A DNA stretch of 64,000 nucleotides from Begonia masoniana (taxonomy: Eukaryota > Streptophyta > Magnoliopsida > Cucurbitales > Begoniaceae). The stretch covers positions 7,485,407-7,549,406 of the forward strand of contig CM039502.1 in NCBI GenBank assembly GCA_022432975.1, read 5' to 3'. The translations under genes and the position numbers were made by a program. Below are positions 11,510 to 26,219 of this stretch, piece by piece; position 1 is the stretch's first letter; every line of letters begins with the position of its first letter. The notes beneath the pieces are model-generated. The model was given only the letters and a program-made list of their open reading frames with translations. It was not told the origin of the DNA and did no database searches.

Positions 11510-14500
11510 ATGGAGGAAGATAAATGTGGCGGAAGAATTGGAGTTTCTTCGCGGAATTCACCGTCTTTCGTCAAAGCAGATGGCAGGCAAATTTTCTCTG
11601 TGGAGCTCCGACCCGGTGAGACGACCACTGTATCGTGGAAGAAGCTCGTGAAGGACGTTAACAAAGTTAGTGGACCTACTCCTGCGCCCTGAACCCCCTG
11701 TCATAGCCCTACCTGCCCTCCAGCCTCGAATCACCGGGGTGAGTTTTAATATTGTCATATTGCCTGCAGAATGATATACATTCTTGTTTGCTTATTAGGT
11801 TTGTTCTTCATTGGGCGTAAATTGCAGTTGAGTTTTAGTGGCTGAAATTTTTTGTGAATTGTTATTTCTTTATCAATTGCGGAAGAATTATCACGTTCAT
11901 GTTAGTTGAATTGACAATAATTGTCATTAAGAGGAAGTATGATCTTCATTTTGGCTATTACCCTTATAAGGTCTTCTTTCTAGTATAACCTTTGGAAATG
12001 GCTGGCTCAAATTACATTATCGTTGGATAGAATACGGATAGATGAAAAACACATCTGGCGGAATTTTTTTTTCCGGACTGGGTATGGAATGAGCAAAATC
12101 GCTTTCTGACTAACCCCTGTAAAATTTTATGGTGTATAATGAGATGCCAAGAGAGAAAGTGCACGAAGTCAAAGTTTTTAGGTCCTCTATTTGGTTGACT
12201 TTTGAAGTGGTTCTATGCCGAGTGAATTGTACTATGGCAATTCGTACAGTTACGTATCTCATTGTGATTTATCATTCATTTCCTTATTAGATTTGAGGTT
12301 ATTTCTGGTTTCTGCTTTGCTAAAGAAATTTAAAATTTTATCCCACCATATAAGTAATTGCCATCTTAAACCCAGTTGTTATTTTGTTCATGAATGAGTG
12401 ATTTAAAATTGGATGATCTATGAAATGTAATTGGAAGAAATGGAGTGACATACTGCAATTCTTCCTCTGTTGGTTTGAGCTAGAAAGAATTTAACTTAAT
12501 CTACTTCCTACTGATAAGAAGATTAAGCGGTAGAATTTTTTATTTTTATTTTTACGAAAGATTCTTCCATTGAGGAAATATATTGACACAGTATTTATAG
12601 CATTTAGTTTGTTTTTAGTTAAGGAAATTTGATTTGAAGAAAAATCCATTGTTTCTCCTGAGAATTCTAATCCTGAGCCCATCTTTAATTGTGTTTGAAA
12701 CTATGGATTCATTCATCGATTCATATATACTGATTTGTAGCAAAGTTTTTATGTGTTTTTCTGTTTATTTTTATAACTCTGACGTGATTTCTTGTCTTCC
12801 TTTTTGATCTTTTGTAAGCTGTTTGGTTTGAATTTCCATCGTTTGTATACCATCAAGGTGATGATGTTTTTCTTTTTTTGACTTGGCTGTTAAGTGACAA
12901 CATTGTTCTCCAGCATTCTGTTTCTTCTTTTCACGTTAGATGAAAGTCCACACATTCATATCAATTTTTCTGTTGAATGTTTGAAAACAAATTTGTCTTG
13001 TTTATTCAAGCCATGCGTTCATAGTTAGGGGGGATGGGTTTTTTTGGACAAATCTTTTTTTTTAATGTTCTATTTTGCTTTTAGGGACAGCCAACTGAAA
13101 GTGAATTGAATGATGCGCCTCAACCAAATCGTTTTAGTGCAGTTATTGAGAAAATTGAACGTCTTTATATGGTATGCACCCGCGATGCACATTGAACATT
13201 CATTGTTGATTTATTCATTTTACATAAAACTCATATTTTGATTGAATTCATAACAAAATATCAGTAGGTAAAATGATGGTAATTTGTTTCAGGGGAAGGA
13301 TAGTAGTGACGAGGAGGAAATATTACTTGATGATGACCAATATGATACTGAGGACTCTTTTATTGATGATGCTGAACTGGTTGGTGTTTTAGCTATTCTT
13401 TGTGTTTCTTTTGTCATTTCTGGTAATTTATGGTTGTGTATGCCAGAATTGTAATAGTAATACCCGTATTTTTTAATGTTTGTTTTGGACTTCCTATTCT
13501 GCAGGATGAATATTTTGAAGTGGATAATTCTGCTATAAGACACGAAGGATTCTTTGTCAATAGGGGAGAGTTGGAGCGTTTGTGAGTTTTTTTACACCTT
13601 TTCTATTGATAGATAGTCTTGCATTTTGAAGTCACGTTAGTTAATGCTATTTTCCCTCAATATTGAATGATTGACGTCACTTGTCTATTTATGTTATATT
13701 AGTTGCCCCTTGTTGGTTATTATTGGGTAATATATTCCTCAATACAATCTCTTGTGTTAATTCAAGATGTTCAGTATTGAGTTCTTCATTGTCAATATTA
13801 TGTAGGGTCTAAGGCTAAAGTGTCTACCGTTTTCTTTACCAAGATTTTGTATTTTGTAATTTTTATATAAAAATTGTGTAGAAACTTCTACCAGTTCTGT
13901 TTGGGATAACTAGTATCACTCGATTAAAAAAAAGACATATACGGAGCTTCACTTGTATCTTGGTCTTTCAATATAGTCAATATCACAACTTAATTGTTTT
14001 TGCTTGTCCAAATCATTTGTCTAATTGCTTCTATCAACTTATGCAAGTTTAATATGATTAAGTTTCAATTCATATATGGGCTAGATATTCTTTCTTATAA
14101 GCTTTGGATTAAGTGAGATTGCTTCAGCAATATTGTTTTGTTATTATGCACTCATGTATGTGCCAGATGTTTTCCAAAGGAAACTGTGTTCATGGATCAT
14201 AAAATCTGTTGGAAGAAAAAAAAAGCAATATCTGAAATCATCCAGTTCCCTCGTATAAGCTTTCTGTAATCCATCCTTCGTGATCATATTGCACTTTGAT
14301 GCTAAAATGTTAAGAAGAATATGTTTTTCATTACTTCTTTGACTACTAATTTTATTGATTTATCATGTCCTATTATTATTTGGTTTTAGGGTCATAGCCT
14401 GTACTGAGGCTTCTTTGACTGAATTAACAACCTTATTGGTCGTATAGTTTCCCAAATGGAAATGCTTAGTTTATTTATTTTGTTCTCTCTTTTGCATAGA

Positions 14501-17500
14501 AATGAACCTTCTACATTATCCAATCAGCAACCAAAGAAAAGGCGCAGAAAAGATTTGGGTAAGGACCATGCTGAAAATGACAACGGTGGTCCATTGAATA
14601 AGCAAGTAAAGGGAGGGAAAATCGCTAGTGGAAAAACAGAACAATTGGCTGCAAAAAACTTCTCTAATCCCTCACAGAGTATGGGTGCTTCACAAGAGTT
14701 TTTTGAAGATCTAAAATTGCAGAGTCAACTAAATCCTTCTGGACTTCACCCTAGAAGCAAATCTACTGATACAAAAACAGTGGTGGATCCTTCTTTATCG
14801 GTAAAGACTTGTAATGGAAGCAGTTCTACATCTTTAGCTGGAATAAAGGATATTGATCCGCAGAAAACAGGAGTTTTCTCCAAGAACTTGAGCAACAAGC
14901 CAAACGAATCAACTGGACTCTCTGATGGTTCACATCAGAAATTCCATGAGAGACGTGGTCATGTTTCATCAAAAGTCCATTCTGGTAGATCGCAGAATAA
15001 TTTTGAAGAGTTGGAATCATCTAAGTTGGAAGCACCTATTCAACCAAAAGAGAAAAATGGCATCCATGAATTGCCTGATATGAATTTACCAGAGGTCAGC
15101 TACCCTTCGTCCACAAAAATAACTGTAAGTATTATTTTTCCTTTTGAATACAAGTAGTTTGACTCTATTCCCGATAAACAAGGCCAGAATTCTTTATTCT
15201 GTTTTAATAGTACCTGTTTTTTAATTGCATTTTCTTTGAGTATTACATAGTAAAGAAAAGAATGATGTAGAACTGTTTTTTCTTGCTTTATAATATAAGA
15301 GAAAGCCTTTTGGGCCTCTACATAGTATTACCCGTGTTTTACAAATGAGGTAAAGTGCAAAAGAAAAGAAGGGGAAGGGGTCAGCAATGTCCAATGGTCT
15401 TAACAGACTGGTCTGTATTCTTAGTTCTTACACCAGTAAAATAGAACGGAAATTTTGAAAAAAGGTGAAAACTTCATCTGTACCATTGGTCTAGGAGATA
15501 TAGTCTGGTCATAAATATCTGTTGAATAGAACCTCTATACGTCTGATTACCCATGTTTTACAATGGAGGTAGAGTACAAAAGAAAAGGAGAAAGAGTTAG
15601 CATGTCTGATGGTCTTAACGGACAGGTCTGTATCCTTGCATTAGTAAAATAGATAAAAAATTTGAAAAGTTGGAAACTTCATCTATAGGGATGGTCTAGG
15701 AAACACTTGTCTGGTCGTAAATGTCTGTTGGATAGACCCTTGAATTTTTCCATTTCTTTTCTAATCATAAGTTACTGCTATGTTATATTTTTCTTAAAAA
15801 CTCTTTAATCGACCTTGGAAATTTTGACTTTATTAAAATCATCTATCATATTATTGTTTTTACATGTTTTAGTGCTTTCCTTTTCTTTCACTCCGGAAAT
15901 TTGACCGCCTATGTTGCTTGCACTTCATGTTTATTCAAGTATTAGCTGTTTTTACTGTATATTAATGTCACTCCATCATAAAAATTGTTTTTGCGAGATT
16001 TAATCATGCAGAAATTGTCGAACATGCACAAAAAAGATGGTTCTAGTGTTAGACCTAGAGGTTCCATGCTAGAAAAGGCTATAAGGGAGCTTGAGAAGAT
16101 GGTTGCTGAGTGTACGTTTCAAAATCTTTCAGATTTCATTCTTTTCGTTTGATACTTTGCCAAACTTTCAGATATTTATTAATGCATAAAATTACAGCTA
16201 GACCACCTGCTATGGATAATCAAGAGGCTGAGGCTATCAAAAGGAGACTACCTAGAGAAATTAAGTTGAAGCTTGCTAAAGTTGCTAGACTTGCGGTAGT
16301 AGAGCTATATATTATTATTTTCTTGAATTTTTGGGGAAAATCTTATTCTTTCATTATTCTTCCGCAGGCAAGCCATGGGAAGATATCAAAAGAATTGATT
16401 AGTCGTCTTATGAGCATTCTGGGTCATTTAATGCAACTCAGAACTCTTAAGGTATACTAATTTGTTATGCATGTATGAGTGCATTATTTTTCTTTATCTA
16501 AATTTTAGTGTTACACCAATGTTGTTTTACTTCGTTTGCATGATGCTTTTTTTTTTTTTAAGATGAAGACACTAATCTTTTTTATGGCTGTTTTTTTAAT
16601 CATTAATATAAGTACTGTGTGCTTTTCTTATAGAGAAACTTAAAAGTCATGATAAGTACGAGTCTATCCACAAAGCAGGAGCAAGATGATAGGTTTCAAC
16701 AGATAAAAAAGGAAGTTGTTGAGATTATTAAACTACGGCCCCCTTCCCTGGAGGTCAAGGTTTGTTTTCCTTAATATCTTTCACTCATTTGTCTCTGTTT
16801 ATCTCTACGCTTATAAATTCACTCTTTTTGGGTTTTTTCTTTGCTTTATGATATATTATCTATTTCCATTCCTTTTTGGATTGGAGGGATCTCACTGGCA
16901 AGAAGGCCATGCTAGGTTGTCAACCGATCTCGTTTTGTTGATATCTACACAGCTATACATCAATCAGTCGACTTGGTTAAGCATTTTAATGTTTTAATGA
17001 GATAATTTTATCTAAAATTTTCAAATACTCTTATAGTTTTTTTTTGGTGGGTCACTCGTATATCATGTTTCTTATTAACAAAAATGCATCATACACCTCT
17101 TCAGGTGGCTGAGAAACAAGCTGCAGCATCAGATAATTTGAATGAATTGGGTTCTGATGAAAAAGGCGTCCAGAGAAGAAAATTCAGCATGGAAGCTGTA
17201 CTGGAGGAAAAGATTTGTGATCTCTATGATCTTTTTGTTGATGTAATTTTTTATGCTCATGGAATTGAAAATTTGTTCCTTGATTGTTGTTGCTCCTCGT
17301 CTATCACGTCTTTCTCTTGGTAATTGTAGGGGCTAGACGAAGATGCTGGTCCACAGATCAGAAAACTTTATGTAGAGGTAATTTCTTTTTCAATACCTTG
17401 TTTAAATCCCTGCTCCTACAGAACTATTCTAGAGCTTAATTCTGCTTCATCTTAATTTGTTTAGAATTTGTGGTTTTCTGTTTTCCATTTTTATGACAAG

Positions 17501-18531
17501 ACAATCCTTTATCAACCTTTTGGACCTGGGGGTTTTCTCTCATCCCTCTATTTGGAACTATACTCGAAGCATCTACGTTGTAGTCTTTCGTTTCTAGGAA
17601 TCAATCTCTTTGTATTCAAAAAATTTATTGTCTAATGAAAATGTTTTGTTACTGTGTTTATTAAATTATTTTCCAAGAAATATAAATTTTGTACTAAGCA
17701 GCACAGGAAAAAAAAGTAATTTCTCTAATGGCACACAAAATAATCACGAAGCTCAGTCAACGTGTGTTTATGTGACATTATTGAGGTCCCATATTTTCTT
17801 CAGCTTGCAGAATTATGGCCTAATGGCTTTATGGATAACCACGGCATAAAGCGTGCAATTTGTAGGGCGAAAGACAGGCGGAGAGCTCTGTACAACAAGC
17901 ACAAGGTATGCTTAGCATGATGTTATTTTATCACTTCAGAATGGGAAGATGAACTGGCTGCGACTAATATAACTCGATGCTTTCGTTTATTTCACTGTCT
18001 GCTTCAATGCCAAATTTGATAAAGACTTGTATAATTCCCTTGTTCTGATGAGGCTTTGGCTCTTCTTGCTCTATCATGCAGGATCAAGAGAAGATCAAAC
18101 GCAAAAAGATGTTAGGAGGAAGAACAGATGAGTCAGTTCGAGTCGATTCAACCGCTCAGCCGCAGCACATGCGAGAGCGAATACCCTTTGAAACTCCAAT
18201 GGCATCAACAAAACCAGTTCCCATTACAACAACCACAGTTTCCCGAATTTCCAGCTCATCAACAAAGACATCTAATAACTTGGAGAGGCCAAAACTGGTG
18301 AAATCAAAAGCAAATTCAAGCAGCTATATTGAAGAAGCAAGATCAGGGAGGCCATTGATAAAGAAGAAAGTGAAAAGGAAGCCCGAGACAGAGTCGGACG
18401 CCCGATCGGAGAAAGTAGCTTCTCAAGAAGGGAAGGAAAGAAACAAGTCAGTAAAGCAGCAGTCTTCAGGTCTTCCCCATAAACTAAACCTTCCCCCAAC
18501 AATTTCTCCAAGTCTTCAACAGTCCAGCTAA
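11510..18531 (+). CDS. UBN: Ubinuclein (HIRA histone chaperone complex subunit)
   Basis: Nuclear subunit of the HIR/HIRA complex that deposits histone H3.3. Thirteen exons: 11510-11738, 13085-13171, 13293-13379, 13505-13581, 14500-15124, 16012-16111, 16198-16295, 16368-16451, 16634-16759, 17105-17242, 17330-17377, 17804-17905 and 18082-18531; about 749 residues once one base in exon 1 is discounted. The Hpc2-related domain is at residues about 106-162 (GKDSSDEEE, DDDQYDTEDSFIDD, DEYFEVDNSA, GFFVNRGELER). A basic KKRRRK follows near 170, and the ubinuclein middle domain (SRPPAMDN, KRRLPREIKLKLAKVARLA) spans about 385-600. The tail is Lys/Ser-rich. Odd: exon 1 carries an extra C near 11687, putting TGA in frame just after SGPTPAP. 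The +1 frame then reads PEPPVIALPALQPRITG, as expected. Excising 11666-11723 as a 58-nt intron would also restore frame but is less likely. Confidence 0.9.
15316..15745. repeat. Tandem duplication of about 215 bp inside a ubinuclein intron
   Basis: Two diverged head-to-tail copies, about 15316-15530 and about 15531-15745. Shared blocks include 'attacccgtgttttacaa' against 'attacccatgttttacaa', the 'tggtcttaac' block, the 'aacttcatct' block and the 'gtctggtc' block. It is non-coding and lies in the intron between exons 5 and 6. Confidence 0.75.
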
Positions 18532-19665
18532 CATGGCAACTCCCCGGGAAATAATGTTAGTCTACCCACTTAGGTTTTATTTAGTTTTACAAAATATATG
18601 TTCTTTGAATCAGAAATGTATTTTAATAGAGGCAGAGCCATGGCCAGAGCTAAAGCTAGAGCTGTATGTAGCATTAAACGTAGTCTATTTTCTTACTAGT
18701 TACTTCTACCACTTTGGTCTTCAATTCCAAGCTTTCTTCTTTTTCTAAACCATTAAATGTGCAAGTATAAAAGGGCATGCCTACGATATTAAGAAGAAAA
18801 TTTGTTGGAATTTAGTCATAAACAAAGAATTATTTTCGACAACAATAATGTTTTGGGTTCTTAATTTATATCTTAAAGTTTGAGCTTATTTATATATTAG
18901 AATTAAAAAAAAAATTGACAAATTTATCAGCAATTTGAATATTGATGTTATATTTTCTCTTTTATTTATGTGTTTTGACTCGATGTTTAATTCATTGTTT
19001 TTAACCTGATTACGAACTATGTCGATCTCTTGTCAAAGTTCAATATCTTTTGAGAAGAGATCGATAATGTTCAAAATCGCCACATAGATTAGAAATCAAA
19101 TTAAAATATCTAATTAAATAAGAAATGTGATATAAATATATTGAATTTAACAAAAAAAAAAAAATAGATTGTGAGATTTCAAATTGCTACAGGCTGAAAA
19201 GTGAAAATTTGATTTATAAAAAAAAAAAAAAAAAAAAATTAATTGCAGATAACATCTAACATTGGACTCTACGTTGTACTCTTTTAATTTTATCTTGTCA
19301 ACTCAACCACCCATATTACTTAATCATCGACAGAATGTTTATAATATTTTTATAATGAATAATTAAAACAAACAGTGGCGTCGTCATGGGTTGATTGTTC
19401 GTTGCTAATTGGAGCCATGTTTAGGCCAATGAATCCGAGATTCAGACGCTGTTTTCTTAAGTGGCGGTCGGGTTGCCGGAGAATGTCTAAGCGAAGATAC
19501 CGACGGAAAGCTCTCGGACGTTTCGGAAGAGTAAACTGATAATTACAACCAATCATAATTATATTACAAACCATACACCTTTTATAAAATACCAAACATA
19601 CATCAGAGATGCAATCTAGAAGAAAACGACAAATCATTGACAGCCACGTGTAATTAATTTAATTC
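18532..19665. other. Intergenic between convergent ubinuclein and ACC oxidase genes
   Basis: Holds 3' untranslated sequence of both genes and AT-rich spacer with poly-A runs near 19150 and 19220. No gene is supported. Confidence 0.55.
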
Positions 19666-20787
<1,122 letters not shown>

Positions 20788-22549
20788 TCAAGCTTTAGAG
20801 AGAGAAAGAGAGAGGTTGAAAACTAGTGAAGTGGTGAGGAAGGAGGAAGGGTGGAAAGCTATTTATAGCAAAAGCATTTCCCTCCAGTGGATTAATTAAC
20901 TAACAAAAGTAGCCGTTGTCGTTGAGAGGGGGAGGAGTGATTCAACGGCGACGTTTCATTAAGAAAATGATTAATACTAAGAATGTCAACTCAATATTGT
21001 ATTGTAATCTGACCCACGAATCAAGCAACACTCAGGTGATGCTCTGCCCTTTCTCCTAAATTATTCCTTTTCTTTTTAAAAATAATAAATACAAAAGCAA
21101 AAATTAAATAGATTTGGTCTCTACCATTGTTAGCTCTCGAGACATTTAACGATAGTGCAAATTGAGTTGATCAGCTTAGTTTGTGCAATACCCGATTACG
21201 TGCAATACCCGATTAGACTAATTATCTCAAGCATGTTTCGCGTTAAGAGATTACACGAGAGTGATGGAGAAAAGACCGTGTGCATGAATTTACTTTGGAG
21301 AGTTCCTCCGACTCCAAAGAAAATGTATCCAACTTCGCTAGCAACGGTACAAGTATCAAATAATATAATATTGTTCGTTTTTCGTATAGATAAGCACAAA
21401 TTTGTTCTTGATTTTCACCTTAAAATGACTTATAAATGAAGATGAGATCTTATATATGAACTAGTCACATCAACACACCCAATAGATGTGAAATTATGCA
21501 CTTTCCTACTATGAATAACTTTCATAAAAGTTACCTCGACCTTCAAGCATTTTGGCGCAGAACAAAACAAACAGTCACAATCATTATCACTTGAGAACCC
21601 GAGGTTCTCATTAACCATATTTTCAGTTGGGTCTTGTCTTTTATATCATTTGTAGAAATTCAATCTAATTGGAGATGAAATGTCACGTACAAACTATTCA
21701 GCTTAATCAGATCTAACAAATGTGAGATTATAAGCCCTCTTACTTCAAGGTAATGCTTTCACGTGTTACTTTGATCTTGAGCTATTTTGACTTAAAACGA
21801 GACAAGTCACCATAAGATGAAAGTTGAAATGCATAAACAAGAAACACGTCGATGAATGAACCTTATGAAAATTTGCGTGTCTCATTATTTATTTTGTATT
21901 ATATTCAATAGTTCTTAAATTATGTGTTTGTGTTTTCATGACATTGAGTGATCACCTATAAATATTATTTGTTAGGTTCACTTTGAAATATAATACCTTC
22001 TAATAAAAATTTATCACAGAAAAATTGTTAATTAAATTATAAAAAAAAATATAATCATGCATATTAGTCATTTCTGTTACATAGAATACTAATTAATTTT
22101 GAAAATAATTAGATATAAATAAAAATAAATTAGGTAAATCACTCAAAACTAAGTATTTGGAAGTTGAATTCTTAATTTAAATATTTATTATTATTATTTT
22201 ATTGTATCACATATTAGTGAACCCTCAGTCTGTTGCCACCTATAGCTTATGAAGTCGTATGTTTATTTAATTTTTATTTATTTTAAGCGATCACTACAGG
22301 ATGAATTTTATTTGATTAATATAACGAAAATCATACATAAAATATGTTCATGGAAGATTTGGTGTCCAATAAGACAAATAGATTGATTTTTATATGAATA
22401 TTTAGCATAACTTCAACGAATTAATTATAAATAGTAAATAAGTCGAATATCGTCACCAATTAAGTTATAGGTTAAGGTCTTAAGTCATATGATCTGTGTG
22501 CAATATTTCCTTATTTTTAAACGTACTAAAACAGATAATGAAATAAGAA

Positions 22550-22706
22550 TAATATTACGTTTATTCTCTAATCATATATCATCACGTGACAAATATTGAT
22601 TTATACAATTAATATAATAAATTATAAACAGTTAAAATAAATCATTAAATGTACAAGTCAATATTTGTCACGCCAGGGTGCATAATTAGAGAGTACAGAT
22701 AAGATT
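22550..22706. mobile_element. MITE, family member 1
   Basis: About 155 bp. The left arm (ctctaat.. then cacgtgacaaatattga) is mirrored by the right arm (tcaatatttgtcacg.. then attagagag). The core cacgtgacaaatattgatt is shared with the inverted-repeat elements at about 36196-36372 and 45791-45968. Confidence 0.65.
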
Positions 22707-23139
22707 CATCAAGAAATAATAGAATTGATAAATAATTCGATATTTTGTCTTAAAATATAAATCGATTTGTTGACTTCCTACATTATCTATGGACTTTCAT
22801 TTTGACTTTGTCACATGCCCACGCTCTTGGAATTAATAAATTAGTTAATATATAATAAACTTAATTAGAGGCATGGTTTGTGGATTAAGACAGGGTGTTG
22901 ACTTGTACTAAATATTGATTTTTAATATTTCCTAATAATAATTAATTTGTTAATTTGTTTTATTATTGTAGCTGTTATTATCACGATAATTCCAGTGAAA
23001 AATACTTGTGAATTTCGACATGTAAGATATAAACATTAGTTCCACTCAAACTAGTACAAGACAATGTCCTTTTCTTTATTTATATCGATATTTACTATTT
23101 AAGGTTATGGTTCCTTGAAAATTTATTTTGATCTAGAGA

Positions 23140-23520
23140 GGTTAAACAAGCTGGCTGGCTCTCCAGTTCGCTTGCTCGACTCGTTTAACTTTGCCTCGAG
23201 TTGAAAAAAATTTGAACGGACTCGTTAGACTCGGCTTGTTTAACTTGTTAAGCTCGATGAGATAGACTTTTTAAGGGTTGGCTCCACTTGGTCGCTCGTT
23301 TGTCACTCTTAGTTGCAAATTATTGATATTTAGATAGGTGTCAACTTAGTTATTAGGCTCGACTCGGGTCGTTTAACTATGGCTCATAAGACAACTGAGG
23401 TTGAAATTTTTTTTGCTCTAGTTCATTAAGCTCGACCTGTTTAATTCGCTAAGATCAATGAACTAGATTTTTTCAGGGTCGGCTCGGTTCGGTTCGGTCG
23501 GCTCGTTTGTCATCTCTATC
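23140..23520. repeat. Two diverged copies of a TE-end repeat
   Basis: Segments about 23140-23310 and 23345-23520 share 'gctcgactcg..gtttaact', an internal 'ttaagctcga' block and a common end 'gctcgtttgtcac/tctct'. They are GC-richer than their surroundings. They look like truncated ends of a DNA transposon. Confidence 0.5.
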
Positions 23521-25414
23521 TTGATTATGTTATCATTTTTAATTATTTTATTATGATATTCCGATTAACTAATTAAGAAAATATTTTTAAAATTTTCATT
23601 TCTCGAAGAATGAGCTTGCTTAACTTTAAATAAGCTAAAAATAATTAAATTAATGTTTGAAAAATTAAAACTTTAATTTCAAGGCATCCACGAAGGTGAT
23701 AATCAATCTAAGGTTCATGAACATAGATTTAAAGTGCAGTTTGTGTCCCTATTATATGATTTTAATCAACCTTATGACCGAATATAATTAATATTATCAC
23801 ATCCTTAATCTTTACAAGAATAATATATGTTGGTCAAAGCACTTAGAATTAACTTAAATTAACCGTCATTAACTGAACAAAGTTAATGTGGTTTGGTCGG
23901 CTTCCCTCGATTTATCATAGTACGTTTATCTGGCGTGTTTCATAGTTCTCATAATTTATTTATTTTTATATAATTCATTATTTAAAGTTCTAAGAGTAAT
24001 ATTGTTGTGACTCTCTAAATAAAACTCATTAATATCATATTTTATATTTGTTTACTTTTTAATTATTCAACGAATACGTGACGCAGTAAAGATATAGTTT
24101 GATTAAATATTTATTTAATATTTTTTATTGAGAGGGTCAACTATGGAGAATTGTTTTACCTCCAACATTCTTAATGTTCTTCTTAATTCTTAATGTTTGT
24201 GAGATGTCCAATAATTTGTCTTTTCTAGGATGCAAAGAAGCAAGTTAATGTGATTTTTTTTTTTTTTTTTTTTTTTTGCACGACTTAATAGCTTCAGGTT
24301 TTCTATTGGGATGAGTAAAACAATCGAATTATCTAAATTCATAATTTGACCCATTAATTACGCATCATCCATTCGATGATAGCATCAGTGAACAAATTAT
24401 TCATAAATGACGATAAAATATCATATTAGGGTTGCACTCGGACGCTTATTTTTTTTTTTTGGCAATGTTGGTAGGAAAGAATATAAAACTCTTTTTTTAT
24501 TTTGTGTTTCTTTGGGTACTTTTAGTTTCATTTGTTTGAAGGTGTTGTCTTAACTTTTTTAAACTAAGTTTCATTTCTTGCTACTTTAGTTCTTTGACCA
24601 AATACCTTATTTCATGCTAAATTGTTAAGACGAAAATGAATATCTATCGGAATGATGTTGGGATGATCGATGAACATTGTTCAAGTGAATCTTCATTTTC
24701 TTAAAATTTTTTTTTAAAGATCGAAATCTCTCTCTCTCTTACTCTAGAGTACAGATTGTCCAAAATGAGATCCAATAAGTAAATATTGAGAAGAAAATCA
24801 TAACACTTGAATTCTTGATTTTTCATAATGCCCATTTTGCACGTTATGAAATGAAATAATTACAAATTTATCCCTACACAATAGTCCATTGAGTATGACC
24901 AATATCATCTTTATACTCTAAACTCCTTATTAAATCTTAATTTTAGCCAATTTAAAGAGTTTTATTTAATGTAATTATATTATATTATACGTAGTAATAT
25001 ACGTCGATCAACATATATAAGAAATTATATCTAATAGATGTCGTTTTAAGTTGCAAAATTAGTGGTTTTTTTTTAGATGAATACGAATTTATTAGTATGA
25101 TGAACAAGTTGTTCGGCGTAAATGTAGGGTCATCATGGGACCGAGATCAGCCAGCCATGCTAGACCCACTGACATCCAACCTGGGCGGGGTTTGAGGCCC
25201 AATCCGAGAAGCCTTGGAGTGGACTAAATCATCTCAAATAATTATTATTTTTTCTTAAATACATGTTATTTTATATACTAATAAAACTATTTTGTTAACT
25301 AAACAATTAACTATTATATTTTAACATTATAATGATAAATAATTATTATAATTTTAATATTAAATTTTTTTAGAAATATACTTTATATTTATATAAATTA
25401 AAAATATTTATGTA

Positions 25415-25612
25415 TATTTGGTTCGTTAGGTTTGACTCGTTAAAGCTCGTTATGCTCGTTTGGCTAACTCGGCTTGACTCGTTTAACATTAACTCGCAAT
25501 ATAACTCGGGTTGAATATTTTTTTTTGTCCGACTTATTAGTCTCGACTCATTTAACTCGTTAAACTTGGTGAATCAGATTGTTTCAGGCTCGACCGACTC
25601 GTTTATCATCTC
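25415..25612. repeat. Third copy of the 'gctcgactcgtttaact' repeat
   Basis: Same block order as the two copies at 23140-23520 (actcggcttgactcgtttaac, then aactcgttaaact, ending in a cgactcgttt..catctcta block). Confidence 0.5.
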
Positions 25613-26219
25613 TAAGATGGACCAAGGTTGGGGCGATTTCAAGTTCACTCAAAATTTGAGTGGTCCAAGATCCAACCTGCGAGCCTTAAGCCCCTCGACA
25701 GACCTCTTTTTTTTTTGTCCAACATTTTTCAGTGGTGTTTTTGTGCTAATGAATTATTTTTCCATAAGAGGTTAGACTGCTCGAGTCGAGCGCTATCCAT
25801 GCCTTGTATAAAAACAAAATGGGGCACAAATCACACTTGGGTCGGTTCCTTGCCCTCACTTGAATGTAAGGTGAAAGTTTCATTTTTATATTATTTTCTT
25901 TTGCGACAATTTTCTAATGTGTAATGTTACATTTATTTTTTTATTGTACTTTGTAATACATTCATTGACATGATAAATAATAATTGATGTATTTATTACA
26001 ACAAATATGTTTACAAAATAAAGTAAGAGAGTAAAATTATTATGTTTAACACTGCAACTTTTAATACCATTGGGCTTGGAAGAAATGGACTCTGTTGAAC
26101 TAAGATTGGGTTGATATTTTTTTTTTGTCCATTTGGGTTGGAATGTAACATAAAAAACTTAAGAGAATTACAACAAGGTTAAGATGAGTGGGTGATTTTG
26201 GGAGTAAAATCCTAGGAAT

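Larger units (their letters stand above)
20788..26219. other. Long AT-rich intergenic region with transposon debris
   Basis: About 5.4 kb without a supportable gene. It contains a MITE near 22550-22706, three fragments of a 'gctcgactcgtttaact' repeat, and poly-T tracts (24253-24277). The ACC oxidase promoter lies just right of 20787. Short frames at 21155-21439 and 25566-25924 have no recognisable domain. Confidence 0.55.

Noticed and set aside
25060..25220. GC-richer patch possibly part of a gene or tRNA
   Set aside because: No cloverleaf or A/B box arrangement and no coding frame; probably retroelement debris.
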